Part shown: one piece after another, positions 54,387 to 62,677 of the stretch
Numbering within the stretch: the stretch's first letter is position 1
Layout: each line of letters begins with the position of its first letter
Assembly (NCBI RefSeq): GCF_041435335.1
Contig: NZ_CP108430.1
Location: forward strand, 9,086,001 to 9,150,000
Reading direction: 5' to 3'
Origin: Streptomyces sp. NBC_01283
GTDB lineage: Bacteria > Actinomycetota > Actinomycetes > Streptomycetales > Streptomycetaceae
Length of the DNA: 64,000 nt
Position numbers and translations under genes: made by a program
Notes under the pieces: model-generated
Seen by the model: the letters and a program-made list of their open reading frames with translations, nothing else
Database searches by the model: none
What the model was told of the DNA's origin: nothing

Positions 54387-54671
54387 TCAGCGGTGGATAG
54401 ATGTGCCGGGCATGACGCCGGTGGAACACGGCACGACCGCCGTGACCGTCATTCCCGTCGCATGGATGTGGATCTGCACGTCGTCCGACAGCTCGTGAAT
54501 CAGCTGCCATCCGAGCCCGCCCAACTTGCTGGCGTCCAGGGGCAGGGCCCGCGGCGGGGCTGTGCTGGCGTCATGCACCGTCAGCGTCCCCAGCCGGAAT
54601 GAAAGGGCCGAGTCGAAGGACAGCCACGAAGGCAACAACGGCTCGATCAACGCCCACGACTCATCGTCCAC
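54387..54671 (-). pseudogene. chimeric frame: IS5 transposase start fused to an RsbW-like kinase end
   Basis: The first 16 codons, VDDESWALIEPLLPSW, are an IS5 transposase N-terminus. The frame then continues with LGTLTVHDASTAPPRALPLD and ASKLGGLGWQLIHELSDDVQ, then TVTAVVPC, the C-terminal G-box part of a histidine-kinase-like ATPase of anti-sigma (RsbW) type. Both parents are truncated, so neither function remains. Confidence 0.65.
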
Positions 54672-54825
54672 GATCTACGGTCGAGTGGGGCTGGCGTGCA
54701 GCCCCGGAGCGGCGTCAGCCACAGGGCGTGCTGTTCAGCGGTTCGGGGGGAGGAGCCCACTCTGGAGGGTGACGCAGCTGGCTCTACAGAAACGGTTCAG
54801 CAAGGGTGAGGCACTGTTTTGTCTC

Positions 54826-55218
54826 ATGCGAAGGATTCGCCGCGTGCCGAGATCACGTCTGTTCCTCTCTCTGCTGGTTGCCTCACTCATGATCCTGGGC
54901 GGAGTTTCCGCCGGGCCTGCCGTTGCGGGGGGCGCTGCAGGCCGCCCGCCGACCGGTTGCCCGCGAGTTGAGGTCGATGCGGATGCCAACACCGGATGGG
55001 TGCAGACCGCGCGCGTGCACCTGCGCATTCGGGAGCACCCCACTACCCGCAGCCGTGTACTGGGGACCCTGCCGCCCTGCGCTGTCATCGCTGTCACTGG
55101 CAGCCAGGCGGGCCAGAGAATCGGCAACACCCGTACCTGGTACCGGCTGGAGGGGCGAGGGGGATGGGTCAGCGGCGCCTACGCGCGTACTCTGCGCCCG
55201 GTGCTCATCAGCAACTGA
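54826..55218 (+). CDS. secreted SH3-like domain protein
   Basis: A 130-residue exported protein. The signal peptide (RRIRRVPRSRLFLSLLVASL) ends near GPAVAGG. The mature domain reads ARVHLRIREHPTTRSRVLGT, PCAVIAVTGSQAGQRIGNTR and TWYRLEGRGGWVSGAYARTL, a bacterial SH3 fold with one cysteine pair. Such domains bind cell-wall peptides. ATG at 54826; GGGTGAGG lies rather far upstream. Confidence 0.72.
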   Translation: MRRIRRVPRSRLFLSLLVASLMILGGVSAGPAVAGGAAGRPPTGCPRVEVDADANTGWVQTARVHLRIREHPTTRSRVLGTLPPCAVIAVTGSQAGQRIGNTRTWYRLEGRGGWVSGAYARTLRPVLISN

Positions 55219-55319
55219 GGCGGATGGCTCTGACGGCCAGGCGCTGTCGTCTGTGCCTTGAGTTCTAGAGGGCTTGTTGCGAAAGTGGATCCTGGTCGCC
55301 GAGTCCACCTGGTGCCGGT

Positions 55320-56240
55320 TCACAGGGCGATCACGATTTTGCCGTGAACGTGCCTTTCGGCCTGCGTCGTCACGGCTTCGCGGATCTGCTCGACCGGGAA
55401 GGTTGCCGCGATCGGAACCGTGATCTCGCCGGCATGGATCGACTCGGCGATCCGTTCCATGGCGCCCGGACCTGCATCGAGGGCGCCCGCCTTGCGCACA
55501 CCGGGCGGCGGAGCGGGGCCGTCGGCCACGACGGAGATCCGCTCGGGTGCCACGCCGAGCTTGAGGGCGGTCTCGGCCGCCTCCCTTCCGAACAGGTCGG
55601 TTGCGGCGGTGATCCCCTCGGGCGCCAAGGCCCGCACCCGGTCCGCCAGGCCAGGGCCGTACGCCGCGGGTTCGGCGCCGAGGCCGCGCAGGAATCCGAA
55701 CGTGCCCTCGGATGCGGTGCCGATCACTCGGGCACCCGCAAGCTTCGCCAGCTGCACGGCAAAGATGCCCACGCCACCCGCCGCTCCACCGATCAAAACG
55801 GTGTCCCCGGCGCGGAGTCCGATCGCGGCGAGCGCGGCGGAGGCCGTCAGGCCGGACACCGGAAGCGTGGCCGCCACCTCGTCGCCGATGCCATCCGGGG
55901 TGGGCCACAGCCCTGCAGCGGGGGTCTTGACCAGCACGAAATCGGCGACGGACTGGCCAATCGCCGCCCCGAACACCCGGTCGCCGGTCGCGAATCCGGT
56001 GGCTTCGGCACCCACCTCGTCCACCACTCCGGCGAAGTCGCTGCCGAACCCGGCCGGCAGCGTGAGGCCGAACCGCGCCGCCATGTCGGGCTGGGTGGTG
56101 ATCTGCCAATCCATCGGATTCAGCCCGGCGGCCGTGACCCGGACGCGAACCTCGTCCGGTGCGGCATGCGGCTCGGGTATCTCCTGCAGTTTGAGCACTT
56201 CGGGACCGCCAAATCGCGTGTAACGGACAGCTCTACTCAT
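55320..56240 (-). CDS. NADPH-dependent quinone oxidoreductase (zinc-free MDR)
   Basis: A 306-residue medium-chain dehydrogenase/reductase. It contains VRVTAAGLNPMDWQI, DFAGVVDEVGAEATGFATGD, the nucleotide-binding IGGAAGGVGIFAVQLAKLAG, and the C-terminal FPVEQIREAVTTQAERHVHG followed by GKIVIAL. The zinc ligands of alcohol dehydrogenases are absent. ATG at 56240 has AGGAGA upstream. It diverges from a TetR gene with shared operators, so it is probably induced by a toxic electrophile or quinone. Confidence 0.88.
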   Translation of the reverse strand: MSRAVRYTRFGGPEVLKLQEIPEPHAAPDEVRVRVTAAGLNPMDWQITTQPDMAARFGLTLPAGFGSDFAGVVDEVGAEATGFATGDRVFGAAIGQSVADFVLVKTPAAGLWPTPDGIGDEVAATLPVSGLTASAALAAIGLRAGDTVLIGGAAGGVGIFAVQLAKLAGARVIGTASEGTFGFLRGLGAEPAAYGPGLADRVRALAPEGITAATDLFGREAAETALKLGVAPERISVVADGPAPPPGVRKAGALDAGPGAMERIAESIHAGEITVPIAATFPVEQIREAVTTQAERHVHGKIVIAL

Positions 56241-56260
56241 CGGTGACGTCTCCTGGTCAG

Positions 56261-56316
56261 TGATGGGACTTGGTCTTATCGACCGTACACCAGTGATGGG
56301 ACCAAGTCCCGTACAC
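56261..56316. promoter_or_regulatory. repeated TetR operator candidates
   Basis: TGATGGGACTTGGTC (56261-56275) and TGATGGGACCAAGTCCC (56294-56310) share a GGGAC-NN-(G)TCCC core and lie between the divergent genes. GTACAC follows or precedes them at 56285-56290 and 56311-56316. Two sites would allow control of both promoters. Confidence 0.6.
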
Positions 56317-56323
56317 TGTTCCC

Positions 56324-56893
56324 ATGGCTCGCTGGCAACCCGACGCACCAGGACGACTCGCCGCCGCTGCCCTCGACCTCTTCGAGGAACAGGGCTACGA
56401 GAACACGACTGTGATTGAGATCGCGGAGCACGCCGGGCTCACCAAGAGCACGTTCTTCCGGCACTTCCCGGACAAGCGCGAGGTGCTCTTCGGTGGGGGC
56501 ACGGTGGCCGGTCTGCTCGTGGAAGGGATCGCCTTGGCGCCGCGGGAGTCCGGGCCGCTCGACGCGGTGGCGGAGGCCCTCGATGCGCTCGGCCGGACGT
56601 TCTTCACCGCCGACCGCCGTGAGTTCAGCGGTCGGCGCCAGGCCGTGCTGAACGCCAATACGGAACTGCGCGAGCGTGAAGCCCTGAAAAGGATCGAGCT
56701 CACCGCCTCGATGATCGAGGCCCTCAACCGCCGCGGAGTCCCGAGCCTGACCGCGCGCGTGGCCGCGCAACTGGGCGCGCTCGCCTGGGAGATCGCCTAC
56801 GACCAGTGGATCGGCACCGACAACAGTGAGGGCTTCGGCCCGCTGGCACGGCAGGCGCTCGCCGACGTACGCGCGGCCGGAGCCGTGCACTAG
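56324..56893 (+). CDS. TetR-family transcriptional regulator
   Basis: A 189-residue repressor. The helix-turn-helix reads YENTTVIEIAEHAGLTKSTF followed by FRHFPDKREVLF (about residues 25-56). The C-terminal ligand domain is all helical. It diverges from the quinone oxidoreductase gene, with operators between, a typical regulator/target pair. Confidence 0.87.
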   Translation: MARWQPDAPGRLAAAALDLFEEQGYENTTVIEIAEHAGLTKSTFFRHFPDKREVLFGGGTVAGLLVEGIALAPRESGPLDAVAEALDALGRTFFTADRREFSGRRQAVLNANTELREREALKRIELTASMIEALNRRGVPSLTARVAAQLGALAWEIAYDQWIGTDNSEGFGPLARQALADVRAAGAVH

Positions 56894-56914
56894 GGTCCGG
56901 CGCGAAAGTGCTGG

Positions 56915-57260
56915 TCACTCGTCGAAGGTCGGTGGTCGGCCACCTCGGAAGCCGAGCTTCTTGCGGTTGCGGACCTGATCGGCCTTCCCCGGGATGGTGC
57001 ATTCGATCCTGCGTCTGCGCAGGTAGGAGCGGTTCGCACGGGAGCCGTAGGCTTTGTCGGCTCGGACCTTGTCGGGCGTGGTCCGTGGCCGTCCCGGCCC
57101 TGTGCGGGGGACCCGGATGCGCTCCAGGACGGGCTGGAACTGCGGGCTGTCGTGCCGGTGGCCAGCTGTGATCAGCAGCGACAGCGGCTTCTGCCCCTGC
57201 TCGGTCACGAGGTGGATCTTCGTGGTCAGACCGCCTCGGGAGCGTCCGAGTCCATGATCG
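56915..57260 (-). pseudogene. IS5-family transposase internal fragment
   Basis: The frame reads DHGLGRSRGGLTTKIHLVTE, RIRVPRTGPGRPRTTPDKVR, ADKAYGSRANRSYLRRRRIE and RKKLGFRGGRPPTFDE, then a stop. The N-terminal half and the C-terminal catalytic Glu region are missing. Confidence 0.75.
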
Positions 57261-57445
57261 TCCGGCTCGGCGGCGATGCCTCCGGGAGGTTCGCGCTGGA
57301 GGGCGCGGAGGCTTAGGAGGTCACCCGGCTTCCGGGCCCGAGAGGAACTGGACGAATGCCCGGCTGAAGATGGGGACATCCCATCCCATGGTGGCGCGGG
57401 GTGACAACGGACTGTCGGCGGGGTAGCGCCTCCATCGGCCAGTGT

Positions 57446-57970
57446 TCAACCTTCCAGGCTGCCGATGGCCTCGGCCAGCCACTTCTTTTCTTCAGTGCCG
57501 GTGGCGCGAGCGATGCGCAGCATGCCCTGCTGGAAGAGGCTGGGCGCTTCCTCGGCTCGCACGGGCTCGCCATCGCGGTAGAAGAAGCTCGCCGGGATGT
57601 TGAGGAAGGTCTGTCGACGACGCAGGACCGCGGCCTGCTCGGCGCGGGTCGGGAGATGGTGCAGGAAGGCGAGCAGAGTGAAGAAGCGCTGCCCATCGGT
57701 GATTTCGGCTTCCTTGGGGTGCCTCAATCGAGCCAGTAGTTCGGAGCGGCCCGCCTCGGTGAGGGACAGGATCCGGCGGGGTGCGGCACCGCTTCCAGGC
57801 TCGGTGTGCTGCTCAATCAGACCCGCTTTCACGAGCCGGGAGATGGCCGGATAGAGCGCTCCGTCGCTCACCGGGCGGATGTGGCCGCTGAGGCTCTGGA
57901 TGCGGGCTTTCACCTCGTATCCGTGCAGGGACTCCTCGAAGAGGAAACCCAGAATCGACAGCTCCAGCAT
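57446..57970 (-). CDS. PadR-family transcriptional regulator
   Basis: A 174-residue regulator. The winged helix spans LSILGFLFEESLHGYEVKAR to LYPAISRLVKAGLIEQHTEP (about residues 4-58), with a helical C-terminal dimer domain. It diverges from a MATE exporter gene, and a 41-bp palindrome lies between. PadR proteins beside exporters usually repress them until drug binds. Confidence 0.87.
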   Translation of the reverse strand: MLELSILGFLFEESLHGYEVKARIQSLSGHIRPVSDGALYPAISRLVKAGLIEQHTEPGSGAAPRRILSLTEAGRSELLARLRHPKEAEITDGQRFFTLLAFLHHLPTRAEQAAVLRRRQTFLNIPASFFYRDGEPVRAEEAPSLFQQGMLRIARATGTEEKKWLAEAIGSLEG

Positions 57971-58029
57971 GCTCCGAGCTCCTTCCTGCGCCTGTCAGCG
58001 CGTTTGCCCGTCCAGTCCGGTCATGCTAT

Positions 58030-58070
58030 CTCTTTTCGCTGTACCTCGATTCGAGGTACAGCGAAAAGAG
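58030..58070. promoter_or_regulatory. 41-bp perfect palindrome, PadR operator candidate
   Basis: The left arm 58030-58049 and right arm 58051-58070 are exact 20-base complements around one central T; the inner part is TACCTCGA-T-TCGAGGTA. It ends nine bases before the MATE start, over its ribosome site (GAGGGG), so it could act on both DNA and RNA. Confidence 0.75.
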
Positions 58071-58079
58071 GGGTTCAGC

Positions 58080-59459
58080 ATGGGGGCAGCAGAACACCGG
58101 TGCAGGCTGGTGTCACTCGCGTATCCGGTCTACTTCGAGCTTCTCGCCGGGGTTACTGCCGGGATTATCAACATGGTCTGGGTGGCGCGGCTCGGCGGGG
58201 GCGCTGTCGCCGCAGTGGCTGTCGCCACGAATGTCGAGAACCTGCTACTTGGCGTCATCCTCGTCGCCGGCTCGGGTACGACTGTGCTCGTCGCGCGAGC
58301 CAGAGGAGCGGAGGATTCGGCAGCGATGCGCTCCGCCGTGCGCGGCGGATGGGTCCTGTGGGCGCTCGTCACACCCTTGGTCGCCATCGGTGGATACCTG
58401 TGCCGCGAACCGCTCGCCCACCTCGTACTCGGCGGTAGCGGCGGTGACTCGTTGCCGCTCGCCACTGGCTATTTCTCGATCGCATTGCCAGGAATCGCGG
58501 TGTTCTTCGCCACCAACGTCGTCGACGGCATCCTCAAGGGTGCGGGCGACACCCGCACCCCGATGAAGCTCGCGATCCTCGCGAACGGACTGATCCTCGG
58601 ACTGGATCCCTTGTTCATCTTGGGATTCGACCTCGGAGTGCGTGGAGCGGCGATCGCCACAGTGCTGGGCCGGACGGTCGCGCTCATTTGCGGTTTCGTG
58701 GCGCTGCACCGCAATGGCGTACTGCGACAGGCCACCCAGGCGGCCCCGCAGAGGGCCGGTTCACTCACCGCCGATGCGCGCAAGACGGCTGCGACCGGGC
58801 TCCCTATGTCGGCCGACTTCGTCGTACGGATGGCGGGGGCGCTCGCACTCGTCGCCATCGTCGCCCGGATCGGCGTCAGCGAGGTCGCCGCGTACGGAAT
58901 CGCGACGAAGGCGATGTACGTCGCGACCATGGCCTTCTACGCGATACGCCAGGCTGCCTCCATTCGTACCGCCCACCTGCTCGGCGCCGGACGCGACGAG
59001 CGGCGGGCCGTTGGGCGACAGGTGCTGGTCCTTGCCGGCGCACTCGGGCTCACGGCCGCGCTGGTACTGCTCGCTGCCGCGCCGTGGATCATGCGAGCCT
59101 TCGGCGGCGAGGGAGAGGTGGCCGAGGCAGGGGCACTTTATCTGCGCTGCCTAGGGCCGTACTTGACGCTTCTTGCGTGCTTCATTGCGCTGGGCGGCGT
59201 GTTCGAGGGCAGCGGTGGCAGCCCGGCCCTCGCATGGATCACCATGTGTGGCGTGGCACTCCAACTCGCGCTCGCGTACAGCCTGTCGGGTTTGGGCCTG
59301 CCGGGCATCTGCCTGGCCATGGCATTGGCCATGGCGCTCCAGTGCGCAGCCATCGCCCGGATGTATCGGCGCACGGAACAACGGACAGCTGCCGACTGCG
59401 ACCACAGTGGTCTGAAAATCTCCGTCACAGAACCCGACAGTCCATCGGCGCCCTGCTGA
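58080..59459 (+). CDS. MATE-family multidrug exporter
   Basis: A 459-residue membrane protein with twelve predicted helices, exporting drugs by ion antiport. MATE features are VSLAYPVYFELLAGVTAGII, NMVWVARLGGGAVAAVAVAT and NVVDGILKGAGDTRTPMKLA, mirrored in the second half by GGVFEGSGGSPALAWITMCG. ATG at 58080. The last 20 residues or so (SGLKISVTEPDSPSAPC) run into sequence of a decayed hydrolase gene and may not be original. Confidence 0.87.
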   Translation: MGAAEHRCRLVSLAYPVYFELLAGVTAGIINMVWVARLGGGAVAAVAVATNVENLLLGVILVAGSGTTVLVARARGAEDSAAMRSAVRGGWVLWALVTPLVAIGGYLCREPLAHLVLGGSGGDSLPLATGYFSIALPGIAVFFATNVVDGILKGAGDTRTPMKLAILANGLILGLDPLFILGFDLGVRGAAIATVLGRTVALICGFVALHRNGVLRQATQAAPQRAGSLTADARKTAATGLPMSADFVVRMAGALALVAIVARIGVSEVAAYGIATKAMYVATMAFYAIRQAASIRTAHLLGAGRDERRAVGRQVLVLAGALGLTAALVLLAAAPWIMRAFGGEGEVAEAGALYLRCLGPYLTLLACFIALGGVFEGSGGSPALAWITMCGVALQLALAYSLSGLGLPGICLAMALAMALQCAAIARMYRRTEQRTAADCDHSGLKISVTEPDSPSAPC

Positions 59460-59959
59460 TCGAGCACGGCGAGCGCGCGCTGCTGATCGATGCAGGGTTC
59501 GGACCCCAGACACTTGAAGCCGAGCCCGGCAGCCCCATCGGGGCTCTCCACGGGGGAGAGCTGCTCGACAACCTGGCCCGCGTCGGCCGCCGTCCCCAGG
59601 ACATCGAGGCGGTGGCCATCACCCACCTGCACGGCGACCACGTCGGCTGGCTCTCCCACCCCCCTCCCCGGCAGCGGTCTGCCTGCCTTCCTGCGGGCCA
59701 AATACCTGCTCACGGAACCGGAGTGGGCTGCGCGTGACCACATGGAAGCGCACGGCGCGGGCAAGGCAGAGATCGACGCGATAGCTGCCAAGGTCCGCAC
59801 CGTGACAGACGGCCAGGAGATCTCCCCCGGTGTGAGGGTCGGGCTCATGACAGGCCACACCCCGGCCATACTGCCTACGAGATCCACTTCGCCGACATGG
59901 TCTTCGGCCACACCCGCCAGGACGACAACGGGCCCACCTGGCGCCCGATCGACGTCTGA
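59444..59959 (+). pseudogene. metallo-beta-lactamase-fold hydrolase, two frameshifts, no start
   Basis: The first frame reads IGALLIEHGERALLIDAGFG and AITHLHGDHVGWLSHP, the metal-binding HxHxDH. A second frame has LPAFLRAKYLLTEPEWAARD and VRVGLMTGHTPA, and a third gives YEIHFADMVFGHTRQDDNGP then TWRPIDV. Its N-terminus lies under the end of the MATE gene. Confidence 0.75.
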
Positions 59960-60215
59960 GCCCGCGCGACCGTCCTTGGCATCCGCCGCGGCGGAGATCT
60001 GACTTACATCCGAGCTGCAGCGACGAACCGTCGTAACTTCCCGAAGTGCTGGGAGATCACTGGGTTACATTTGCGCGGGACGCGATGGTGCATGAAGAAG
60101 CCTGTGAAGAGTAGGGGTAGCGGCCCTGTGGCGACCAAGCCTGCGGGCCACTGTGCCCATGCCTTTTTGTGTCGGCTCTCTATCTGGTTGTAGACGGGAG
60201 AAGCATGCTGGATAG

Positions 60216-60983
60216 ATGAGCAGCCTAGGACCTGACCCAACGCCGCAACAGGCGCATCAAGCCGAGGAGCCCCAGCAGCCTCAGCAGTCGGCAATACGCC
60301 GGCACGCAGGGACGTTTTCTGTTGCGTTCTTCCTGGCAGTAGCTGGGGCGTTGGCGGCTAGCCTCTCCGACAGTTTCACATCATGGAGTGCCAGCCTATT
60401 TGAAGATGAAAAGCCATCGATTGTATCAGGTACAGACCTTCGTAATTTTCGCCTGTTTGATTTGACAGGGCGACCGGTTAATGGGCTGAAAGTAGAGGGT
60501 GAGGCAGAGGGGGAGTGCCCGTTTAGCAGCTTTCAGAGCGAAACCACAGCTGCATGGCGCTGCTTTAGCGGAGACAGGGTAGACGACCCTTGCTTTGCGC
60601 CAGAGGTCGTGACCGAGGTGAAGACTACATATCTCCTTTGCCCAGGAACTCCTTGGTCGACGAAGGTCTGGCGAGTAAATATCAGCTCACCGCTCAAGGC
60701 GCCGGACCGGCGTGCTCATGGCACGTGGACGCACCCATGGGCGTTGGAAGTGCAGGAGCCGAACTCCTCGCGCCGATTGTACGGATGCGTTGCCGCGGGC
60801 GGTACTAGGTCTACGGTCCTCGGTAGGGATGTGATTTACGAGTGCTTGGACAACGACGGTGACGTCAATGGATATCTAGTCGGTTTGCCGAATAACAAGG
60901 GGAAAGGCCCTTGGATGATAGATTTAGCCGTGAAAGGAAGTACGCAAATAGTACTCGCGCCCATCAAAACGATGTGGCAGTAG
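60216..60983 (+). CDS. single-pass membrane protein of unknown function, lower GC
   Basis: A 255-residue protein. A Gln/Pro-rich start (about 28 residues) precedes one helix (AGTFSVAFFLAVAGALAASL). The large outer part has six cysteines (GECPFSS, WRCFSG, DPCFAP, LLCPGT, YGCVAA, YECLDN) and three or so beta-rich blocks. Codon use is visibly less GC-biased than its neighbours. A TnpB tail begins in another frame at its 3' end. These signs suggest horizontal arrival with a mobile element. No family was recognised. Confidence 0.6.
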   Translation: MSSLGPDPTPQQAHQAEEPQQPQQSAIRRHAGTFSVAFFLAVAGALAASLSDSFTSWSASLFEDEKPSIVSGTDLRNFRLFDLTGRPVNGLKVEGEAEGECPFSSFQSETTAAWRCFSGDRVDDPCFAPEVVTEVKTTYLLCPGTPWSTKVWRVNISSPLKAPDRRAHGTWTHPWALEVQEPNSSRRLYGCVAAGGTRSTVLGRDVIYECLDNDGDVNGYLVGLPNNKGKGPWMIDLAVKGSTQIVLAPIKTMWQ

Positions 60984-61114
60984 AGGCATCTTTCGCGAGC
61001 GGGAGGGTGCGTTTCCACTGCGTCAGTTGCGGCCTCCAGGCGCACGCCGACCACGTTGGGGCACTCAACGTCCTACGGGCCGGGCTGGTCCGTCGCGAAG
61101 CCCAACCGGTATAG
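60980..61114 (+). pseudogene. TnpB (IS200/IS605-type) C-terminal remnant
   Basis: The frame reads GRVRFHCVSCGLQAHADHVG and ALNVLRAGLVRREAQPV. It is the last CxxC of the zinc ribbon and the final RuvC Asp (HADHVGALN) of a TnpB nuclease. Everything upstream is lost. The bases after the stop (GAAGCCCCC and on) resemble the right end of such elements, where the guide RNA scaffold lies. Confidence 0.65.
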
Positions 61115-61222
61115 CGAGAAGCCCCCTCATTCATGACTCCGTTGGGAAAGTCGTGATTCGGGCGGTGCTGTGTCGTTCGTCTTGCTGATGGCCATGCTCG
61201 TTGGCGGGATGGGGAGAGCGGG

Positions 61223-61788
61223 ATGTCGTTGGAGTCGCGGTCGGATGAGGGAGTGCCTGAGCTGACGGCTCGGGTGGTGCGGGCTTCGTTTCCCAAGGGG
61301 ACTTTGGCCATCCGGATCAGGGAAGTGCTCGGTCCGGTGTTCACGGACGAGGATTTCGCCGGGGCCTTTGCTGATCGCGGCCGGCCCGCGATCTCGCCAG
61401 GGGCTCTGGCGCTGGTGTCGGTGTTGCAGGCTTCGACTTCACCGTCCTGGGGGATTTCCGCTGTCGTCTGATCATGCACGGGTTGGAAGAGCGGGTGCTG
61501 GAGGCGATGCTGGCCCGGCTCTCGGAGGCCGGGCTGCTGAGGGCCGGTGGCCGGCAGCGGACCGATTCCACTCATGTGCTGGCTGCGGTGCGCACGCTGA
61601 ACCGGATGGAGGTCGTCGGCGAGACGCTGCGGGCGGCGCTGGAGGCGCTGGCCGCAGCTGCCCCGGACTGGCTGGCGTCGTTGATCAGCTCCGCCTGGGT
61701 GGAGCGATATCCGCTGCGCGAAGCCGCCGCGGCGCATCGGCAGATCATGACCGGGCATACGACGGGGAAGATCGTCCTCGTGCCGTGA
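61223..61788 (+). pseudogene. IS1182 transposase with internal deletion, fused to a quinone-oxidoreductase tail
   Basis: The start VPELTARVVRASFPKGTLAI and RPAISPGALALVSVLQ is an IS1182 N-terminus. A deletion of some 40 codons joins it out of frame to FDFTVLGDFR, HGLEERVLEAMLARLSEAGL and GGRQRTDSTHVLAAVRTLNR. After WVERY the frame changes family: PLREAAAAHRQIMTGHTTGK then IVLVP is the C-terminus of a medium-chain quinone oxidoreductase. It is inactive. Confidence 0.75.
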
Positions 61789-62149
61789 GCCGGCCCCGAC
61801 TGCACCGGCAGCATCGTCCGGATGACCGTGGCCGGCCGACGTACGTCTCCCGATGGTGGTGTACCGGTGACGTCGCGACGCAGTGGGCAGAGACGAGGGA
61901 GTGTCCCAGGCGGAAGGGGTGGGCAAAGAAGCCCGGCCTCCCTTGCTTGCGGTGGTGGGGGGCTCGGATCCGCAACAACCCCTTTTTTTGAGGTGGCAGG
62001 GCACCCCGTTCAGGGTTCGTGCCGTCGTGCACGGACCGGCCGGGCGGTCGGACGGAATCCCTCTGGCGGCGGCATGCGATGCGCCGAGAGCGGGGGAGAG
62101 GGCAGCGTGCGCCGCGCCAAGGCCCCCGACGCTTGACCGGCCGACGGGC
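61789..62149. other. no gene seen
   Basis: About 360 bases between transposon debris and the MarR gene. A T-run (TTTTTTTG at about 61982-61989) is unusual for this DNA. No coding or structural feature was recognised. Confidence 0.4.
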
Positions 62150-62605
62150 TCAGGCGTTGCGTACCGTCTCGCTCACCTGGTCGAGCAGCGTCCGCAGCTG
62201 CGCGCTCTGGTCCGGTCCCAGCCCCTCGGTGATGTGGCGCTCTATGTCGGCGATCACCTGGTCGGCGGCGCGCAGCGCTTCTCGTCCGACGTCGGTGAGG
62301 TGCAGCTCCTGTACGTGACGGTGTCGCGGATGCTCGCGCCTCTCCAGCTGCCCACGGCCTTCCAGGCGCGCCACCAGCGAGGCGACGGCCTGGGGGGTCA
62401 CGTTGAGGCGGCGTGCCAACTCGGCGCCGGCCAGCCCTGGTTCGCTGTGCACCGACATCAGCAAGGTGTAGTGCGCGGCGGCCATGCCCAGCGGGCGCAG
62501 CCGCTGTTCCTTGAGTGTCTGCACCGCCAGTTCCGCACGGCGCAAGGCCCAGGTCACCCGGTCGAGCGCGCCGAGCCCGACAGGCTCCTCGTCATCACGT
62601 ATCAC
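62150..62605 (-). CDS. MarR-family transcriptional regulator
   Basis: About 151 residues from GTG 62605; GTG 62623 is an alternative. The winged helix reads LAGAELARRLNVTPQAVASL, VARLEGRGQLERREHPRHRH, and the C-terminal dimer helix QVIADIERHITEGLGPDQSA. It diverges from a short-chain dehydrogenase gene, with a 12-bp palindrome between. No ribosome site is seen, so its mRNA may be leaderless. Confidence 0.85.
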   Translation of the reverse strand: MIRDDEEPVGLGALDRVTWALRRAELAVQTLKEQRLRPLGMAAAHYTLLMSVHSEPGLAGAELARRLNVTPQAVASLVARLEGRGQLERREHPRHRHVQELHLTDVGREALRAADQVIADIERHITEGLGPDQSAQLRTLLDQVSETVRNA

Positions 62606-62633
62606 CTGACAAGGGTACGACACTTCATAAGCA

Positions 62634-62671
62634 TCAAACGTTTGACACTGTTCTAGCGCTTGAGGCATGCT
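62634..62671 (+). promoter_or_regulatory. SDR promoter overlapped by a MarR operator candidate
   Basis: TCAAACGTTTGA (62634-62645) is a perfect palindrome whose right half overlaps the -35 box TTGACA (62642-62647). CATGCT (62666-62671) is the -10 after 18 bases. The SDR start codon at 62678 lies seven bases beyond the -10, where transcription should begin. Confidence 0.6.
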
Positions 62672-62677
62672 CGTGGC

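Noticed and set aside
59625..59650. HLHGDHVGW motif suggesting an active lactonase.
   Set aside because: The surrounding frame is broken twice and lacks a start, so it is listed as a pseudogene.
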